The notes: generated by a model from the sequence alone, not told the origin. Positions 15,149-23,306 are shown, counted from the stretch's first letter. The stretch is 37,097 nt of DNA from an uncultured Bacteroidota bacterium (GCA_903887005.1 CAISOH010000451.1:1-37097), one strand, 5' to 3'. Numbers and translations: made by a program.

Positions 15149-16627
15149 ATGGATAAACATCTTTACAATACTACTAACAATGTTTTAACCGAAGCAGAAC
15201 AACTATGGGAGAAATGTTTGAATATCATAAAGGATAACGTTAACTGGCGCACCTACCAAACATGGTTCGAGCCGGTGAAGGCCGTTGGCCTTAATGATAA
15301 TGTACTTACACTGCAAGTGCCCAGCCAGTTTTTTTACGAATGGCTGGAAGAACATTACGTTGAACTTTTAGGAAAAACAATTAAGCGCGTTCTTGGAAGA
15401 GTAGGACGCCTCGAATACCGCATAATGATGGAGAGCAGCCTGTCTCAGCGCAACCCTGCTTCTGTTAATATGCCAGGCAGCACACACCCCAAGCCAGTAA
15501 AAGAAAATAATTACGTGGACATGCCATTAAAGTGGGATGATCCGCACAATATAAAAACGCCTTATGCTATTCCCGGCCTGAAGCGTATGCAGATAGATCC
15601 GCAGTTGAACGGTAACTACATTTTTGAAAATTATGTTGAAGGTGATTGTAATCGTGTTGCCCGTTCTGCAGGCATACATGTGGCGCAGAAACCGGGCGCT
15701 ACTTCATTTAATCCATTAGTTGTTTATGGAGGCGTAGGCTGGGGAAAAACGCACCTGGTGCAGGCGATAGGCAATGAGGTGCGCAGGCTACATCCTAATA
15801 AATCTGTGCTTTACGTCAGCGCGGAAAAATTCATCAACCAGTTCATTGACCATTCCAAAAATAATGAAGTAAATGATTTCATTCATTTCTACCAGCTAAT
15901 AGATGTGCTGATAATGGATGATATCCACCTGTTTGTTTCAGCAATAAAAACACAGGACGTATTCTTTGCGATTTTTAATCACCTCCATCAAAGCGGCAAG
16001 CAGATCATTCTTACAAGCGACACTGCGCCCCGTGATATGGAAGGTATGCAGGAGCGTTTGCTGAGCCGTTTCCGCTGGGGGCTTAATGCGGATATCCAGG
16101 CGCCCGATTTTGAGACGCGCAAGGCTATTCTGAGAGTAAAAATGCGCCAGGAAGGACTTGAAATTCCCGACGAGGTGGTGCAGTACATCGCCTATAATAT
16201 ACAGAGCAATGTAAGGGAACTGGAAGGAGCGCTGATTGCATTGTTTGCACAGGCTACTCTCAATAAAAAAGAAATTGACATTGATCTCGCCAAGCGGGTG
16301 ATGAAGAATTTTGTGAAGACTGCTGCAAGGGAAATGACCATTGAGAATATCCAGAAATTAGTATGCGATTATTACCACGTGGCCTATGACCGCCTGCTTA
16401 CTAAAACACGCAAACGCGAAGTGGTGCTGGCACGGCAGATAACGATGTATTTTGCAAAGAAATTTACCAAGCAATCCCTTAAGACCATAGGCGATCATTT
16501 TGGAGGCTTTGACCATACAACTGTGATCCACTCCTGCCAGACGGTAGAAAACCTGATGGAGACAGATACGGAATACAAAGAGAACCTGCTGGAGATACAG
16601 CAGAAGGTGCAACTGGCAAGTATTTAA
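15149..16627 (+). CDS. dnaA: Chromosomal replication initiator protein DnaA
   Basis: 492 residues from the ATG at 15149; a TTG four codons upstream only extends the frame. Domain I (about residues 10-90) includes WRTYQTWFEPV. A short linker follows, then the AAA+ domain: Walker A GGVGWGKTH (Lys200), Walker B LIMDDIH, sensor I ILTSD, and the arginine-finger region RLLSRFRWGL. Domain IV carries the DnaA-box-binding signature FGGFDHTTVIHSC near the C-terminus. It binds DnaA boxes and opens the origin. The Walker A has Trp where most DnaA proteins have Leu (GLGKT). It stands alone, preceded by a long AT-rich region and followed by hairpin repeats and two tRNAs. Confidence 0.97.
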   Translation: MDKHLYNTTNNVLTEAEQLWEKCLNIIKDNVNWRTYQTWFEPVKAVGLNDNVLTLQVPSQFFYEWLEEHYVELLGKTIKRVLGRVGRLEYRIMMESSLSQRNPASVNMPGSTHPKPVKENNYVDMPLKWDDPHNIKTPYAIPGLKRMQIDPQLNGNYIFENYVEGDCNRVARSAGIHVAQKPGATSFNPLVVYGGVGWGKTHLVQAIGNEVRRLHPNKSVLYVSAEKFINQFIDHSKNNEVNDFIHFYQLIDVLIMDDIHLFVSAIKTQDVFFAIFNHLHQSGKQIILTSDTAPRDMEGMQERLLSRFRWGLNADIQAPDFETRKAILRVKMRQEGLEIPDEVVQYIAYNIQSNVRELEGALIALFAQATLNKKEIDIDLAKRVMKNFVKTAAREMTIENIQKLVCDYYHVAYDRLLTKTRKREVVLARQITMYFAKKFTKQSLKTIGDHFGGFDHTTVIHSCQTVENLMETDTEYKENLLEIQQKVQLASI

Positions 16628-16699
16628 TGTGGAAATGTGCCAATGTGAAAATGTGCTTCTGCATATCGTGACAATGTCATTAACAGAAGATAATTGCTA

Positions 16700-16773
16700 A
16701 ACCCGAAGGGTTGATATGATTATAGCAAAATCACAGGATAATGTTTTGAACCCCGATGGGGTGATATAATTTG
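16700..16773. repeat. Pair of short hairpin repeats (AACCC-GAA-GGGTT / ACCCC-GAT-GGGGT)
   Basis: AACCCGAAGGGTTGATATGATTATAG starts at 16700 in this region, and its partner reads ACCCCGATGGGGTGATATAATTTG from 16750. Both have a 5-bp stem, a 3-base loop and the same GATAT(A/G)ATT tail, 50 bases apart. The stems differ at one position by a compensating pair (A-T against C-G). Elements of this kind are common in Bacteroidota intergenic DNA (recollection). The rest of 16628-16846 shows no gene. Confidence 0.7.
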
Positions 16774-16846
16774 CCATTTAAGTAAATGACATTGCATATA
16801 GCAACAAGATAAATGTAAGATTTCGGGGCAATTGAATAATTATCTG

Positions 16847-16877
16847 TTTGCACATTGACACTTTATCATTACCTTTG
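16847..16877 (+). promoter_or_regulatory. Bacteroidota housekeeping promoter of the tRNA pair
   Basis: TTTG (16847-16850), exactly 19 bases, then TACCTTTG (16870-16877): a full match to the -33/-7 consensus. The expected start is near 16884, about 45 bases before the tRNA-Ser. Confidence 0.8.
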
Positions 16878-16928
16878 CAGTCCCTTAAAAAGGAAAATAC
16901 ATTTTGCGCGCGGCACGCGCCCAATAAA

Positions 16929-17017
16929 GGTGAGGTGGGAGAGTGGCCGAATCCAATAGTTTGCTAAACTGTCGTACGCCTTAAAGTGTACCGCGAGTTC
17001 GAATCTCGCCCTCACCG
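16929..17017 (+). tRNA. tRNA-Ser (GCT anticodon)
   Basis: The acceptor stem GGTGAGG (16929-16935) pairs with CCTCACC (17010-17016), with discriminator G at 17017. The anticodon loop is in AGTTTGCTAAACT, giving anticodon GCT, which reads AGC/AGU serine codons. There is a long variable arm (GTACGCC...GTAC) as expected for class II tRNAs, and a T arm GCGAGTTCGAATCTCGC. The length is 89 bases; CCA is not encoded. Confidence 0.95.
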
Positions 17018-17046
17018 CTCTTGAAAATAGTAAGTAGTAGAATGCC

Positions 17047-17121
<75 letters not shown>

Positions 17122-17131
17122 TGAGTAGAGA

Positions 17132-17157
17132 AGCCATCCGTATTGGGTGGCTTTTTT
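17132..17157 (+). terminator. Intrinsic terminator of the tRNA operon
   Basis: AGCCATCC (17132-17139) pairs with GGGTGGCT (one G-T pair) around a 5-base loop, followed by a T6 run. It lies 12 bases past the tRNA-Pro. Confidence 0.85.
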
Positions 17158-17394
17158 CATGCCCCAAAGTCAATTGTGACGCACTTTTCACTGCAATCGC
17201 ATCATACATATTTTTTGCCGCTACAATTAGTGTTTCTCTAAAGAAACATTGCATTTGCGTCACAAAATCAACCGTTTTATGTCATTAAATCGTCACAGAA
17301 TTTTCTCCATTCTTTTCATCCGCAATTAAAGCTTAATTATGAACAACGCTTGATTTAGGTAAAAAAGATATTTTGCATATTTATCGAAAATAAA
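17158..17394. other. Intergenic region between the tRNAs and the TetR gene
   Basis: About 240 bases with no ORF worth calling. AT-rich towards the right end. The regulatory sites at 17395-17447 follow directly. Confidence 0.5.
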
Positions 17395-17410
17395 TTAATC
17401 ATTTGATTAA
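17395..17410. promoter_or_regulatory. Candidate TetR operator (TTAATCA-TT-TGATTAA)
   Basis: Perfect 7-bp inverted repeat with a 2-base centre, immediately upstream of the -33 element of the TetR-gene promoter and 50 bases before its start codon. The size and position suit a TetR-family dimer controlling its own gene and perhaps the efflux operon downstream. Assignment is inferred from position and symmetry only. Confidence 0.5.
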
Positions 17411-17415
17411 GCAAG

Positions 17416-17447
17416 TTGTTTAAATCATTTTTTTAATTTTACCTTTG
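17416..17447 (+). promoter_or_regulatory. Promoter of the TetR-type regulator gene
   Basis: TTG(T) at 17416-17419 and TACCTTTG at 17440-17447 are separated by about 21 bases, and the -7 box is a full consensus match. The start codon at 17461 follows closely, so the 5' leader would be very short. Confidence 0.6.
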
Positions 17448-17460
17448 CACCAGGTTATAC

Positions 17461-18102
17461 ATGAAAAAGCAACCTGAAATAGAAAAGAATCCCTCAACCG
17501 AGGAGAAAATAAAGGAAGCAGCCAGGCGGGTGTTTACGAAGAAGGGTTATGCAGCAACGCGTACCAGGGATATTGCGGAGGAGTCTGGGTTCAATCTTGC
17601 ATTAATCAATTACTATTTCAGAAGTAAGGAGAAGCTCTTTGATATCATCATGCTGGAACATCTGCAGATTTTCATTCACAGCGTAATGGGAATAGTGAAC
17701 GACCCTGAAACTACTTTACAGGAAAAGATGGAAATCCTGATAAGCCATTATATAGACATGCTTATCAAAAATCCGGATATCCCGCTTTTCGTTTTAAGTG
17801 AAATAAATGCAAACCCGGTAAAATTGATTTCAAAACTTGGCTTTAATAAAGTGCAACATGGGAATATATACTTAGTGAAACAATGGAAAGAACTGGCTGC
17901 AACACAAAAACAGCTTTTAATTAATCCAATACATATAATTATGAATGTACTTTCCCTGACCATATTCCCTTTTATTTCAAGCCCGCTGTTAAGAAACCGG
18001 ACGGGTATGAGTTTAGAAGCATTCAACAAATTAATGGAAGAAAGAAAAAAACTGATACCTGTGTGGATAAATGTAATGATAGGAAATAGCAATACTAATT
18101 GA
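17461..18102 (+). CDS. TetR/AcrR-family transcriptional regulator
   Basis: 213 residues. The N-terminal DNA-binding domain spans about residues 13-60: EEKIKEAARRVFTKKGYAATRTRDIAEESG, then NLALINYYFRSKEKLFDIIM, the classical TetR helix-turn-helix ending in YYFRSKEKL. The C-terminal half is a helical ligand-binding/dimerisation domain without recognisable specificity. It is followed 211 bases later, on the same strand, by a TolC/HlyD/MacB-type efflux operon. In Bacteroidota such regulators usually repress the adjacent efflux genes; that role is inferred. The start ATG is well placed after a consensus promoter and a candidate operator. Confidence 0.92.
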   Translation: MKKQPEIEKNPSTEEKIKEAARRVFTKKGYAATRTRDIAEESGFNLALINYYFRSKEKLFDIIMLEHLQIFIHSVMGIVNDPETTLQEKMEILISHYIDMLIKNPDIPLFVLSEINANPVKLISKLGFNKVQHGNIYLVKQWKELAATQKQLLINPIHIIMNVLSLTIFPFISSPLLRNRTGMSLEAFNKLMEERKKLIPVWINVMIGNSNTN

Positions 18103-18126
18103 ATGATGAATCAAGTGAATAAGAAG

Positions 18127-18150
18127 TCTCTCGCAAAGGCGCAAAGACGC
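18127..18150. repeat. CGCAAAG-type short repeat
   Basis: TCTCGCAAAGGCGCAAAGACGC is a short degenerate tandem of CGCAAAG units, of a kind seen dispersed in many bacterial genomes (recollection). It lies in the 211-base gap between the TetR gene and the efflux operon, which otherwise shows no clear promoter. Confidence 0.45.
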
Positions 18151-18313
18151 AATGGGGTTTATTTGACAATAAGGAAATAATAAAAATAAGACTGCAAAGG
18201 CCGCTAATGAGAAAGACGTATGTTTATCAGGAGAAAACCTTTAAATGAATGATCGTAATAATCATCAGTAGGCATGTTTATGATTTTTATAAATAACAGT
18301 GAAGCTTAAAGTT

Positions 18314-19630
18314 ATGTTCAAACGGATTGCTATTATTATTGGCCTGCTGCTTTTATGCGGCATATCTGACGGGCAGGTCGTATTCCGCTCCTTAGAGGAT
18401 GTATGGAAATATGCCGACACACATAACATTACTATCAGGACAGTAAAATTTGAACTGGATAAATCAGTTTATGCCAAAAAACAATCTTACAGCGCACTGC
18501 TTCCACAGGCCAATGCGACCGCTTCTTATACCGACAATATACAATTACCCGTAACCATATTACCTTCCGGCCTGATACCCGGTATGAAGGGTGGGCCTGT
18601 ATCTTTCGGACAGCAATTTGCTTATGCCGGTGGCCTTAATGCACAGATGAATATTCTGAACCTGCAAAACTGTTATAATGCCCGTATGGCAAAGCAAACA
18701 GAGGAGATGAACATTGATTCGCTTGCCAGTACCCGCAAAACAGTTTACCAGCAACTGGCTACCCAATACTATTCTTACCTGCTGATGCAGGAAGCCGCAA
18801 GGCTGGCTGATGCAACTGCAAGTGTGGCCGATTCTGTGTATCAGTCTGTAAACAATAAATTCAGGGAAGGCGCCAACAATGAGGCCAATGTGGACATCGC
18901 AAAAATAAACCTGGAGCGGGCGCAGCAAACACAAATTACTTCCCATTACCAGATGCTTACTTCCAGAAACAATATGAAAGCCTTGCTCGGACTATCTGTA
19001 AAAGATTCATTAGCTATAGAGACCTCATTAGAGGGCAGCCTTAAAATTGAAGCTGTAGCCCCGTTTGCAGAAGACCCGGCACTGAGACTGGCTTTATGGA
19101 AAACAAAAATCAACTTCACCCAGTACAAGATCTCCAACAGCGCTTTCTTCCCCACTGTGAACGTCTTATATAATTATGCCGGACAGCGTTATGATAAAAC
19201 ATTTGAGCCTTTTGATGGGGCTACAGGCGCGGCCGGATGGTACCCTGCGCAATACTGGTCGTTACAGGCGTCCATCCCGATATTCAGCAGCGGTGGCCGT
19301 TTTTTCCAGTCGAAAAGAAGCAAAATAAATTATGAGGAGAGCATGGCGCAATATGAAAATACGCAACGGCAATCTGCCATAAATGACGAGAATACAAGGC
19401 TGAACTATCAGAAAGCAACCGCAGTGTTAAGCAAAGCGGAAAATGTGATGAAGCTATCGTTCGATAACTACAGGCACGTTTCATATAGGTACGAAGCCGG
19501 GCTTGTACCAATAGACGACCGGCTGAATGCGTTTAAAGATTACATTGATTATCAAAACCAATATCTAAACAGTTTATCTGATATGCTGGTACAGCTTTAC
19601 CAGGTAAAAATCCGCCAACAATCATTTTGA
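18314..19630 (+). CDS. TolC-family outer-membrane efflux channel
   Basis: 438 residues from the ATG at 18314 (MFKRIAIIIGLLLLCGISDGQ, signal peptide); a GTG at 18299 would add only five residues in front of it. The mature protein has the OEP-type layout: two long coiled-coil helical stretches in each half (residues about 115-220 and 320-420, e.g. NNEANVDIAKINLERAQQTQ) with short beta-strand segments between (FFPTVNVLYNYAGQRYD, WSLQASIPIFSSGGRFF). It forms a trimeric outer-membrane channel for an inner-membrane pump. The stop codon is two bases before the adaptor gene, so it is the first gene of the efflux operon. The SIPIFSSGGR segment is a typical TolC-family strand. The substrate is unknown. 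Confidence 0.9.
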   Translation: MFKRIAIIIGLLLLCGISDGQVVFRSLEDVWKYADTHNITIRTVKFELDKSVYAKKQSYSALLPQANATASYTDNIQLPVTILPSGLIPGMKGGPVSFGQQFAYAGGLNAQMNILNLQNCYNARMAKQTEEMNIDSLASTRKTVYQQLATQYYSYLLMQEAARLADATASVADSVYQSVNNKFREGANNEANVDIAKINLERAQQTQITSHYQMLTSRNNMKALLGLSVKDSLAIETSLEGSLKIEAVAPFAEDPALRLALWKTKINFTQYKISNSAFFPTVNVLYNYAGQRYDKTFEPFDGATGAAGWYPAQYWSLQASIPIFSSGGRFFQSKRSKINYEESMAQYENTQRQSAINDENTRLNYQKATAVLSKAENVMKLSFDNYRHVSYRYEAGLVPIDDRLNAFKDYIDYQNQYLNSLSDMLVQLYQVKIRQQSF

Positions 19631-19631
19631 T

Positions 19632-20738
19632 ATGAAACGACAAATCTCCATAGTGGCTTTTTTTTTGCTGCTCACCGCCGCTGCATGTAAACCTAAGTAT
19701 GACGAGGTCATGCCAAAGGTTGCCCCGGTTACTGAAGCTGTGTTTGCATCCGGCGTTATAGAGCCTAAAGACGCTTATACGCTCACATCCTTATCTGACG
19801 GATTCATAGTGAAAGCCTATGTAACTGAAAATGACCTTGTACGTGATGGCCAGCTTTTGTTTCAGTTAGACAACAGGCAGCAAAACACACAAGTGAAGAT
19901 AGCGCAAACCAACCTGGAATATGCCCGGATAAATGCGGCGCGGAACTCCCCCACCCTGTTGCAAATAAAAGCCCAGATATATGCCGCAAGAGTGAAAATG
20001 CAAACAGACTCCATGAGCTTGTTACGGTATGAGCATTTGTATACTACAAATTCTGTATCGAAGCAAGACCTTGACAATATAAGAGCCAGTTACCAGAACT
20101 CCGTAAGCGCATATAAAACTTCTGTAGAAAATTACAATGCTGCCGACTTCAAGGTAAGCCAGGACTTGAAAAATACTCAATCGCAGCTGCAAAATGCGGT
20201 TGCGGGAAACCAATACTATAATCTTATAGCGATAGGCGCCAGTAAGGTTTACCAGATATTCAAAAAGCAGGGCGACCTTGTGCGCAGGGGCGAGCAGGTA
20301 GCGCAACTGGGCAACCCGGATTCCATAGTCATCAACCTCGACATTGATGAAGGCACTATCAGCAAAGTGCAGTTGGGGCAGCAGGTATTGGTGGAACTGA
20401 ATACGGAAAAGAATAAAACTTATGAAGCCCGTATCAGCAAGATCTACCCGCATTTCAACGAAAAATCCCAATCGTATAAAGTGGAAGCCCGTTTCCTGAA
20501 GGAAATGCGCGGATTAATATCAGGCACACAATTGCAGGCCAATATAATAACCAACAAAAAGGACAATGCATTGCTTATCCCACATGTATATGTAATTAAC
20601 GGGAACAAGGTACTGGTACAAAAAGACAAAAAAATTGATACAGCAACTATTACTACCGGTATTGTTTCTGACGAATGGATAGAAGTACTCAGCGGCTTAA
20701 CTGCAAATGATAAAATTGTAAAAAACAAAAACCCCTGA
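19632..20738 (+). CDS. HlyD/MacA-like periplasmic adaptor lipoprotein
   Basis: 368 residues. A lipoprotein signal ends LLLTAAAC (Cys19). A barrel-sandwich (biotinyl-lipoyl-like) half follows (ASGVIEPKDAYTLTSLSDGFIVKAYVTENDLVRDGQLLF), then a helical hairpin of about 110 residues (NTQVKIAQTNLEYARI ... FKVSQDLKNTQSQLQ), the second sandwich half and a beta-barrel domain (PDSIVINLDIDEGTISKVQLGQQVLV). It links the TolC-like channel to the inner-membrane permease. The last codons (N-P-stop) fall inside an interspersed repeat that starts at 20731, so the present C-terminus may have been set by the repeat. The operon partner genes (permease and ATPase) follow after a repeat-filled gap of 354 bases. 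Confidence 0.9.
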   Translation: MKRQISIVAFFLLLTAAACKPKYDEVMPKVAPVTEAVFASGVIEPKDAYTLTSLSDGFIVKAYVTENDLVRDGQLLFQLDNRQQNTQVKIAQTNLEYARINAARNSPTLLQIKAQIYAARVKMQTDSMSLLRYEHLYTTNSVSKQDLDNIRASYQNSVSAYKTSVENYNAADFKVSQDLKNTQSQLQNAVAGNQYYNLIAIGASKVYQIFKKQGDLVRRGEQVAQLGNPDSIVINLDIDEGTISKVQLGQQVLVELNTEKNKTYEARISKIYPHFNEKSQSYKVEARFLKEMRGLISGTQLQANIITNKKDNALLIPHVYVINGNKVLVQKDKKIDTATITTGIVSDEWIEVLSGLTANDKIVKNKNP

Positions 20739-20834
20739 CCCCTAAACCCCTCCCGATGAAAATCGGGAAAGGTTCCGGGGAACAGCTATTTAGCTTTTGT
20801 TAGGATTTCAGGGTTTGAATAAAAATTGAGCGGA
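20731..20834 (+). repeat. 75-bp-family repeat, copy A (with internal hairpin insertion)
   Basis: Begins ACCCCTGACCCCTAAA, as do copy B (20835) and the inverted copy at 27744. Copy A has an extra segment (20747-20783) with a CCCGAT-GAAA-ATCGGG hairpin and TTCCGGGG, before the common part AGCTATTTAGCT...TTGAGCGGA. It contains the stop codon of the adaptor gene. Confidence 0.85.
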
Positions 20835-20909
20835 ACCCCTGACCCCTAAAGGGAAACAAGCTATTTAGCTATTGTTAAATTTTCAGGGATTGGATAAATA
20901 TTGAGCGGA
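20835..20909 (+). repeat. 75-bp-family repeat, copy B
   Basis: Directly abuts copy A. It differs from the inverted copy at 27670-27744 at about three of 75 positions. The core is the imperfect palindrome AACAAGCTATTTAGC then TATTGTT. The remaining bases to 21070 are AT-rich with no ORF. Confidence 0.9.
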
Positions 20910-21070
20910 TTTTTTTAATAATTGAATCAATAAATAACTTAGCAAATAAGAATAAAATATTAGGAAGATCAGAAATTGGGTTGCTGTTTAAATGTAAGAA
21001 ATTGAATTAAAATTGAACTGAATTTATACTAAAAAAAGTGATTCAATAAGCATATAAAAACATGGGGAAG

Positions 21071-21082
21071 CCCCTTTAGGGG
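21071..21082. promoter_or_regulatory. CCCC-TTTA-GGGG hairpin just before the permease start
   Basis: A 4-bp GC stem 10 bases before the ATG at 21093, in the context GCCCCTTTAGGGGTTTGGGG. This is an inverted version of the CCCCTAAAGGGG motif of the repeat family. It occupies the place of the ribosome-binding site and may affect initiation (inference). Confidence 0.4.
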
Positions 21083-21092
21083 TTTGGGGTTT

Positions 21093-22331
21093 ATGAATGT
21101 AAATACTGAAATAGCGCTTACCTACCTTTCCGCACGGAAGAAGCAAACGATTATTGCTTCACTGGGCGTTATGTTCGGTATTTCCATGTTCATCTTTATG
21201 CAATCGCTGATGAAGGGCACTAACGATTATTTTGAAAAAATGTCTTTCAACAATACTCCGCATATACGTATGTACAGCGAGAATAAGGTGGCCGATAACC
21301 ACATGATGACAAGTTTCCTCAATGACCCTTCTGTAAAAATACTGACCAATCCCAAACAACTGATACAGTCGCAGGGGCTTACCAACCCTTATGGCATTAT
21401 CAGGGAGATAAGCAGTAAACCGGAAATTGCAAACGTTACGCCTCAGGTTACTGCCAATGTTATATACACAAGCGGCAGCGTTCAGATAAATGGCAATGTT
21501 GCAGGTGTAAATATAGACGAGGAAGATAAGATGTTTGATGTGCAGAGTAATATGGTTACAGGAGACCTGCACGCCCTCAACTGGGTAAACAACGGAATAC
21601 TTATCGGCAGGGGAATAGCCGACAAACTAAGCCTGCATACGGGCGATAATATTACCGTTACTTCAGGCACCGGCAGCCCCACCATTATGAAGGTGGTAGG
21701 GATATTTGCCACCACTGTAAAACAAATTGACGAGACCAAGTCTTATGCCAATATTGTGCAGGCGCAAAACCTGCTGGGTAAAGACAGGAGCTATGTTACC
21801 GATTTAAAAATTAATCTGAAAGACTATAACAAGGCATCGCAAGTAGCCCGCGACCTGGAAACAATGACCGGCTATAGGGCGGAGGACTGGGTACGTGCCA
21901 ACGAACAACTCAAAGCTGCATTTAAAATAAGGGCTATCATTCTCAACTCGGTAATTGGCGTCATATTGCTGGTAGCGGGCTTCGGTATCTATAACATACT
22001 GAACATGACCATCTACGAAAAAATAAAGGAGATAGCCATCCTTAAAGCACAGGGATTTTCAGGGCCTGCGGTTACGAGTATCTTTTTGCAGCAGGCTATC
22101 TATATTGGTTTGATGGGTGGTATTATTGGTATATGCGTAGGCTTCGGTATCACCTATATGGTGTCGAGGATATATATTGGCGCAGGTACATTGAAGTATT
22201 TACCCATGTCGTTTTATATACCTCATTACATAGAGGCTATCTGTTTCGGAATATTAACTACTATAGCCGCCGGATACTTCCCGGCAAGAAAAGCATCAAA
22301 AGTGGACCCTGTAACTATAATTCGCGGATAA
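21093..22331 (+). CDS. MacB/FtsX-type ABC transporter permease
   Basis: 412 residues from the ATG at 21093 (MNVNTEIALTYLSARKKQ); a TTG three codons upstream lies in the hairpin repeat and is less likely. The topology is that of MacB/LolC proteins: one N-terminal membrane helix (about residues 19-40, SLGVMFGISMFIFMQSL), a large periplasmic domain of about 230 residues, then three C-terminal helices (about 275-300, 330-355, 375-395: VIGVILLVAGFGIYNIL, GLMGGIIGICVGFGITYMV, GILTTIAAGYF). It ends with the family motif PARKASKVDPVTIIRG. Its stop overlaps the ATPase start by one base (TAATG), so the two are coupled. Together with the TolC- and HlyD-like genes it makes a MacAB-TolC-like export system; substrate unknown. 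Confidence 0.92.
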   Translation: MNVNTEIALTYLSARKKQTIIASLGVMFGISMFIFMQSLMKGTNDYFEKMSFNNTPHIRMYSENKVADNHMMTSFLNDPSVKILTNPKQLIQSQGLTNPYGIIREISSKPEIANVTPQVTANVIYTSGSVQINGNVAGVNIDEEDKMFDVQSNMVTGDLHALNWVNNGILIGRGIADKLSLHTGDNITVTSGTGSPTIMKVVGIFATTVKQIDETKSYANIVQAQNLLGKDRSYVTDLKINLKDYNKASQVARDLETMTGYRAEDWVRANEQLKAAFKIRAIILNSVIGVILLVAGFGIYNILNMTIYEKIKEIAILKAQGFSGPAVTSIFLQQAIYIGLMGGIIGICVGFGITYMVSRIYIGAGTLKYLPMSFYIPHYIEAICFGILTTIAAGYFPARKASKVDPVTIIRG

Positions 22332-23014
22332 TGGCAGACATAGCATTAAAGTCAACAAACGTAACCAAGTATTTTCATGACCCGGTAACACTTCCGGTGC
22401 TGAAGAACATTTCGCTGGAAGTAAAAAAAGGGGAATTTGTATCTATAGTCGGTAAGTCAGGGTGTGGCAAATCAACACTGTTGTATGTGCTCTCTACCAT
22501 GGACAGAGACTATGAGGGTGAGCTGGAAATAAACGGCCTGAAAGTTACCGGCAAATCATTAAACGATCTCGCCCGGATACGCAATGAGTCTATTGGATTT
22601 GTATTCCAGTTCCACTACCTGCTGCCCGACTTTACCTGCCTTAAAAACGTGATGATACCAGCGCTGAGGCTTGGCAAACTTTCCGCCAAGGAAGTAGAAG
22701 CGAAGGCGTACGAAAAGCTGAAAATGTTCGGCGTAGAAGAGCAGGCACTGAAAAAAGCCAACAAGCTCTCCGGAGGCCAGCAGCAACGTGTAGCCATAGC
22801 ACGGGCGCTGATTAATGATCCCGCAATAATAATGGGCGATGAGCCTACCGGCAACCTCGACTCTAAAAATACCGGTATTGTCTTTGACCTGTTCCAGAAA
22901 CTATCCAAAGAATTCGGGCAAACCATTATCTCCGTAACCCATGATGAAGACTTCGCCAAACGATCAGACCGCATAATAGAAATGGCGGACGGGGAGATAA
23001 AGAGCCATGGGTGA
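22331..23014 (+). CDS. ABC transporter ATPase (LolD/MacB-type)
   Basis: 227 residues from the ATG at 22331, which overlaps the permease stop. Walker A GKSGCGKST (residues 41-49), Q-loop FQFHYLLPDFT, signature LSGGQQQR, Walker B IIMGDEPTGNLDS and the switch His in SVTHD are all present, so the enzyme should be active. The length matches stand-alone LolD/FtsE-type ATPases. It energises the permease encoded just upstream. The end is followed by decayed sequence containing an insertion-sequence remnant, so the operon ends here. Confidence 0.95.
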   Translation: MADIALKSTNVTKYFHDPVTLPVLKNISLEVKKGEFVSIVGKSGCGKSTLLYVLSTMDRDYEGELEINGLKVTGKSLNDLARIRNESIGFVFQFHYLLPDFTCLKNVMIPALRLGKLSAKEVEAKAYEKLKMFGVEEQALKKANKLSGGQQQRVAIARALINDPAIIMGDEPTGNLDSKNTGIVFDLFQKLSKEFGQTIISVTHDEDFAKRSDRIIEMADGEIKSHG

Positions 23015-23102
23015 ATTAATCTGTAACTTAAAATAGCTACGGAATATTTTTTTGAAAATCTCCCTACCCTGATTGGGTAAATAAGCATCGTAAACCTGGT
23101 TG

Positions 23103-23230
23103 CAAAAATGTTTAGCAGTTGGGAATTTGCTCAAATCAAATCCAATTTCAGATAACAAAGTAAGTACGGTTGCATCACTTACTCCCTCTATTTCGAAAAG
23201 ATTGATCCCGTTGGCCAGTAAGAAAGACCG
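23103..23230 (-). pseudogene. IS110-type transposase fragment
   Basis: Read on the minus strand, this stretch encodes FLLANGINLFEIEGVSDAT, then VLTLLSEIGFDLSKFPTAKH and FC. It resembles the conserved C-terminal region of IS110-family (Transposase_20) proteins, where INLFxIxGVS...LLSEIGxDxSKFPTxKHFCSW is typical. A stop (TAA) lies just upstream at 23231-23233. Beyond HFC the expected SWL...P motif is lost and the sequence becomes unrelated. Only about 42 residues survive, with no ends or partner features, so this is a relic. It marks past mobile-element activity next to the efflux operon. Confidence 0.65.
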
Positions 23231-23306
23231 TTATTCAATATTGATCTTGGGCGCGTTTTTGTTTATTTTTCTGTGGGGATTGTTCAGGCTAAGAAAAAAC
23301 AGGTGA
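23217..23306 (+). pseudogene. Possible C-terminal membrane-anchor remnant
   Basis: The plus-strand frame ending at TGA 23304-23306 reads SKKDRYSILILGAFLFIFLW then GLFRLRKNR: a single membrane helix with a basic end, as at the C-terminus of many membrane or surface proteins. No start codon belongs to it; upstream, the frame is the antisense of the transposase remnant. It may be the 3' end of a gene truncated by that element, or chance. Confidence 0.3.
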
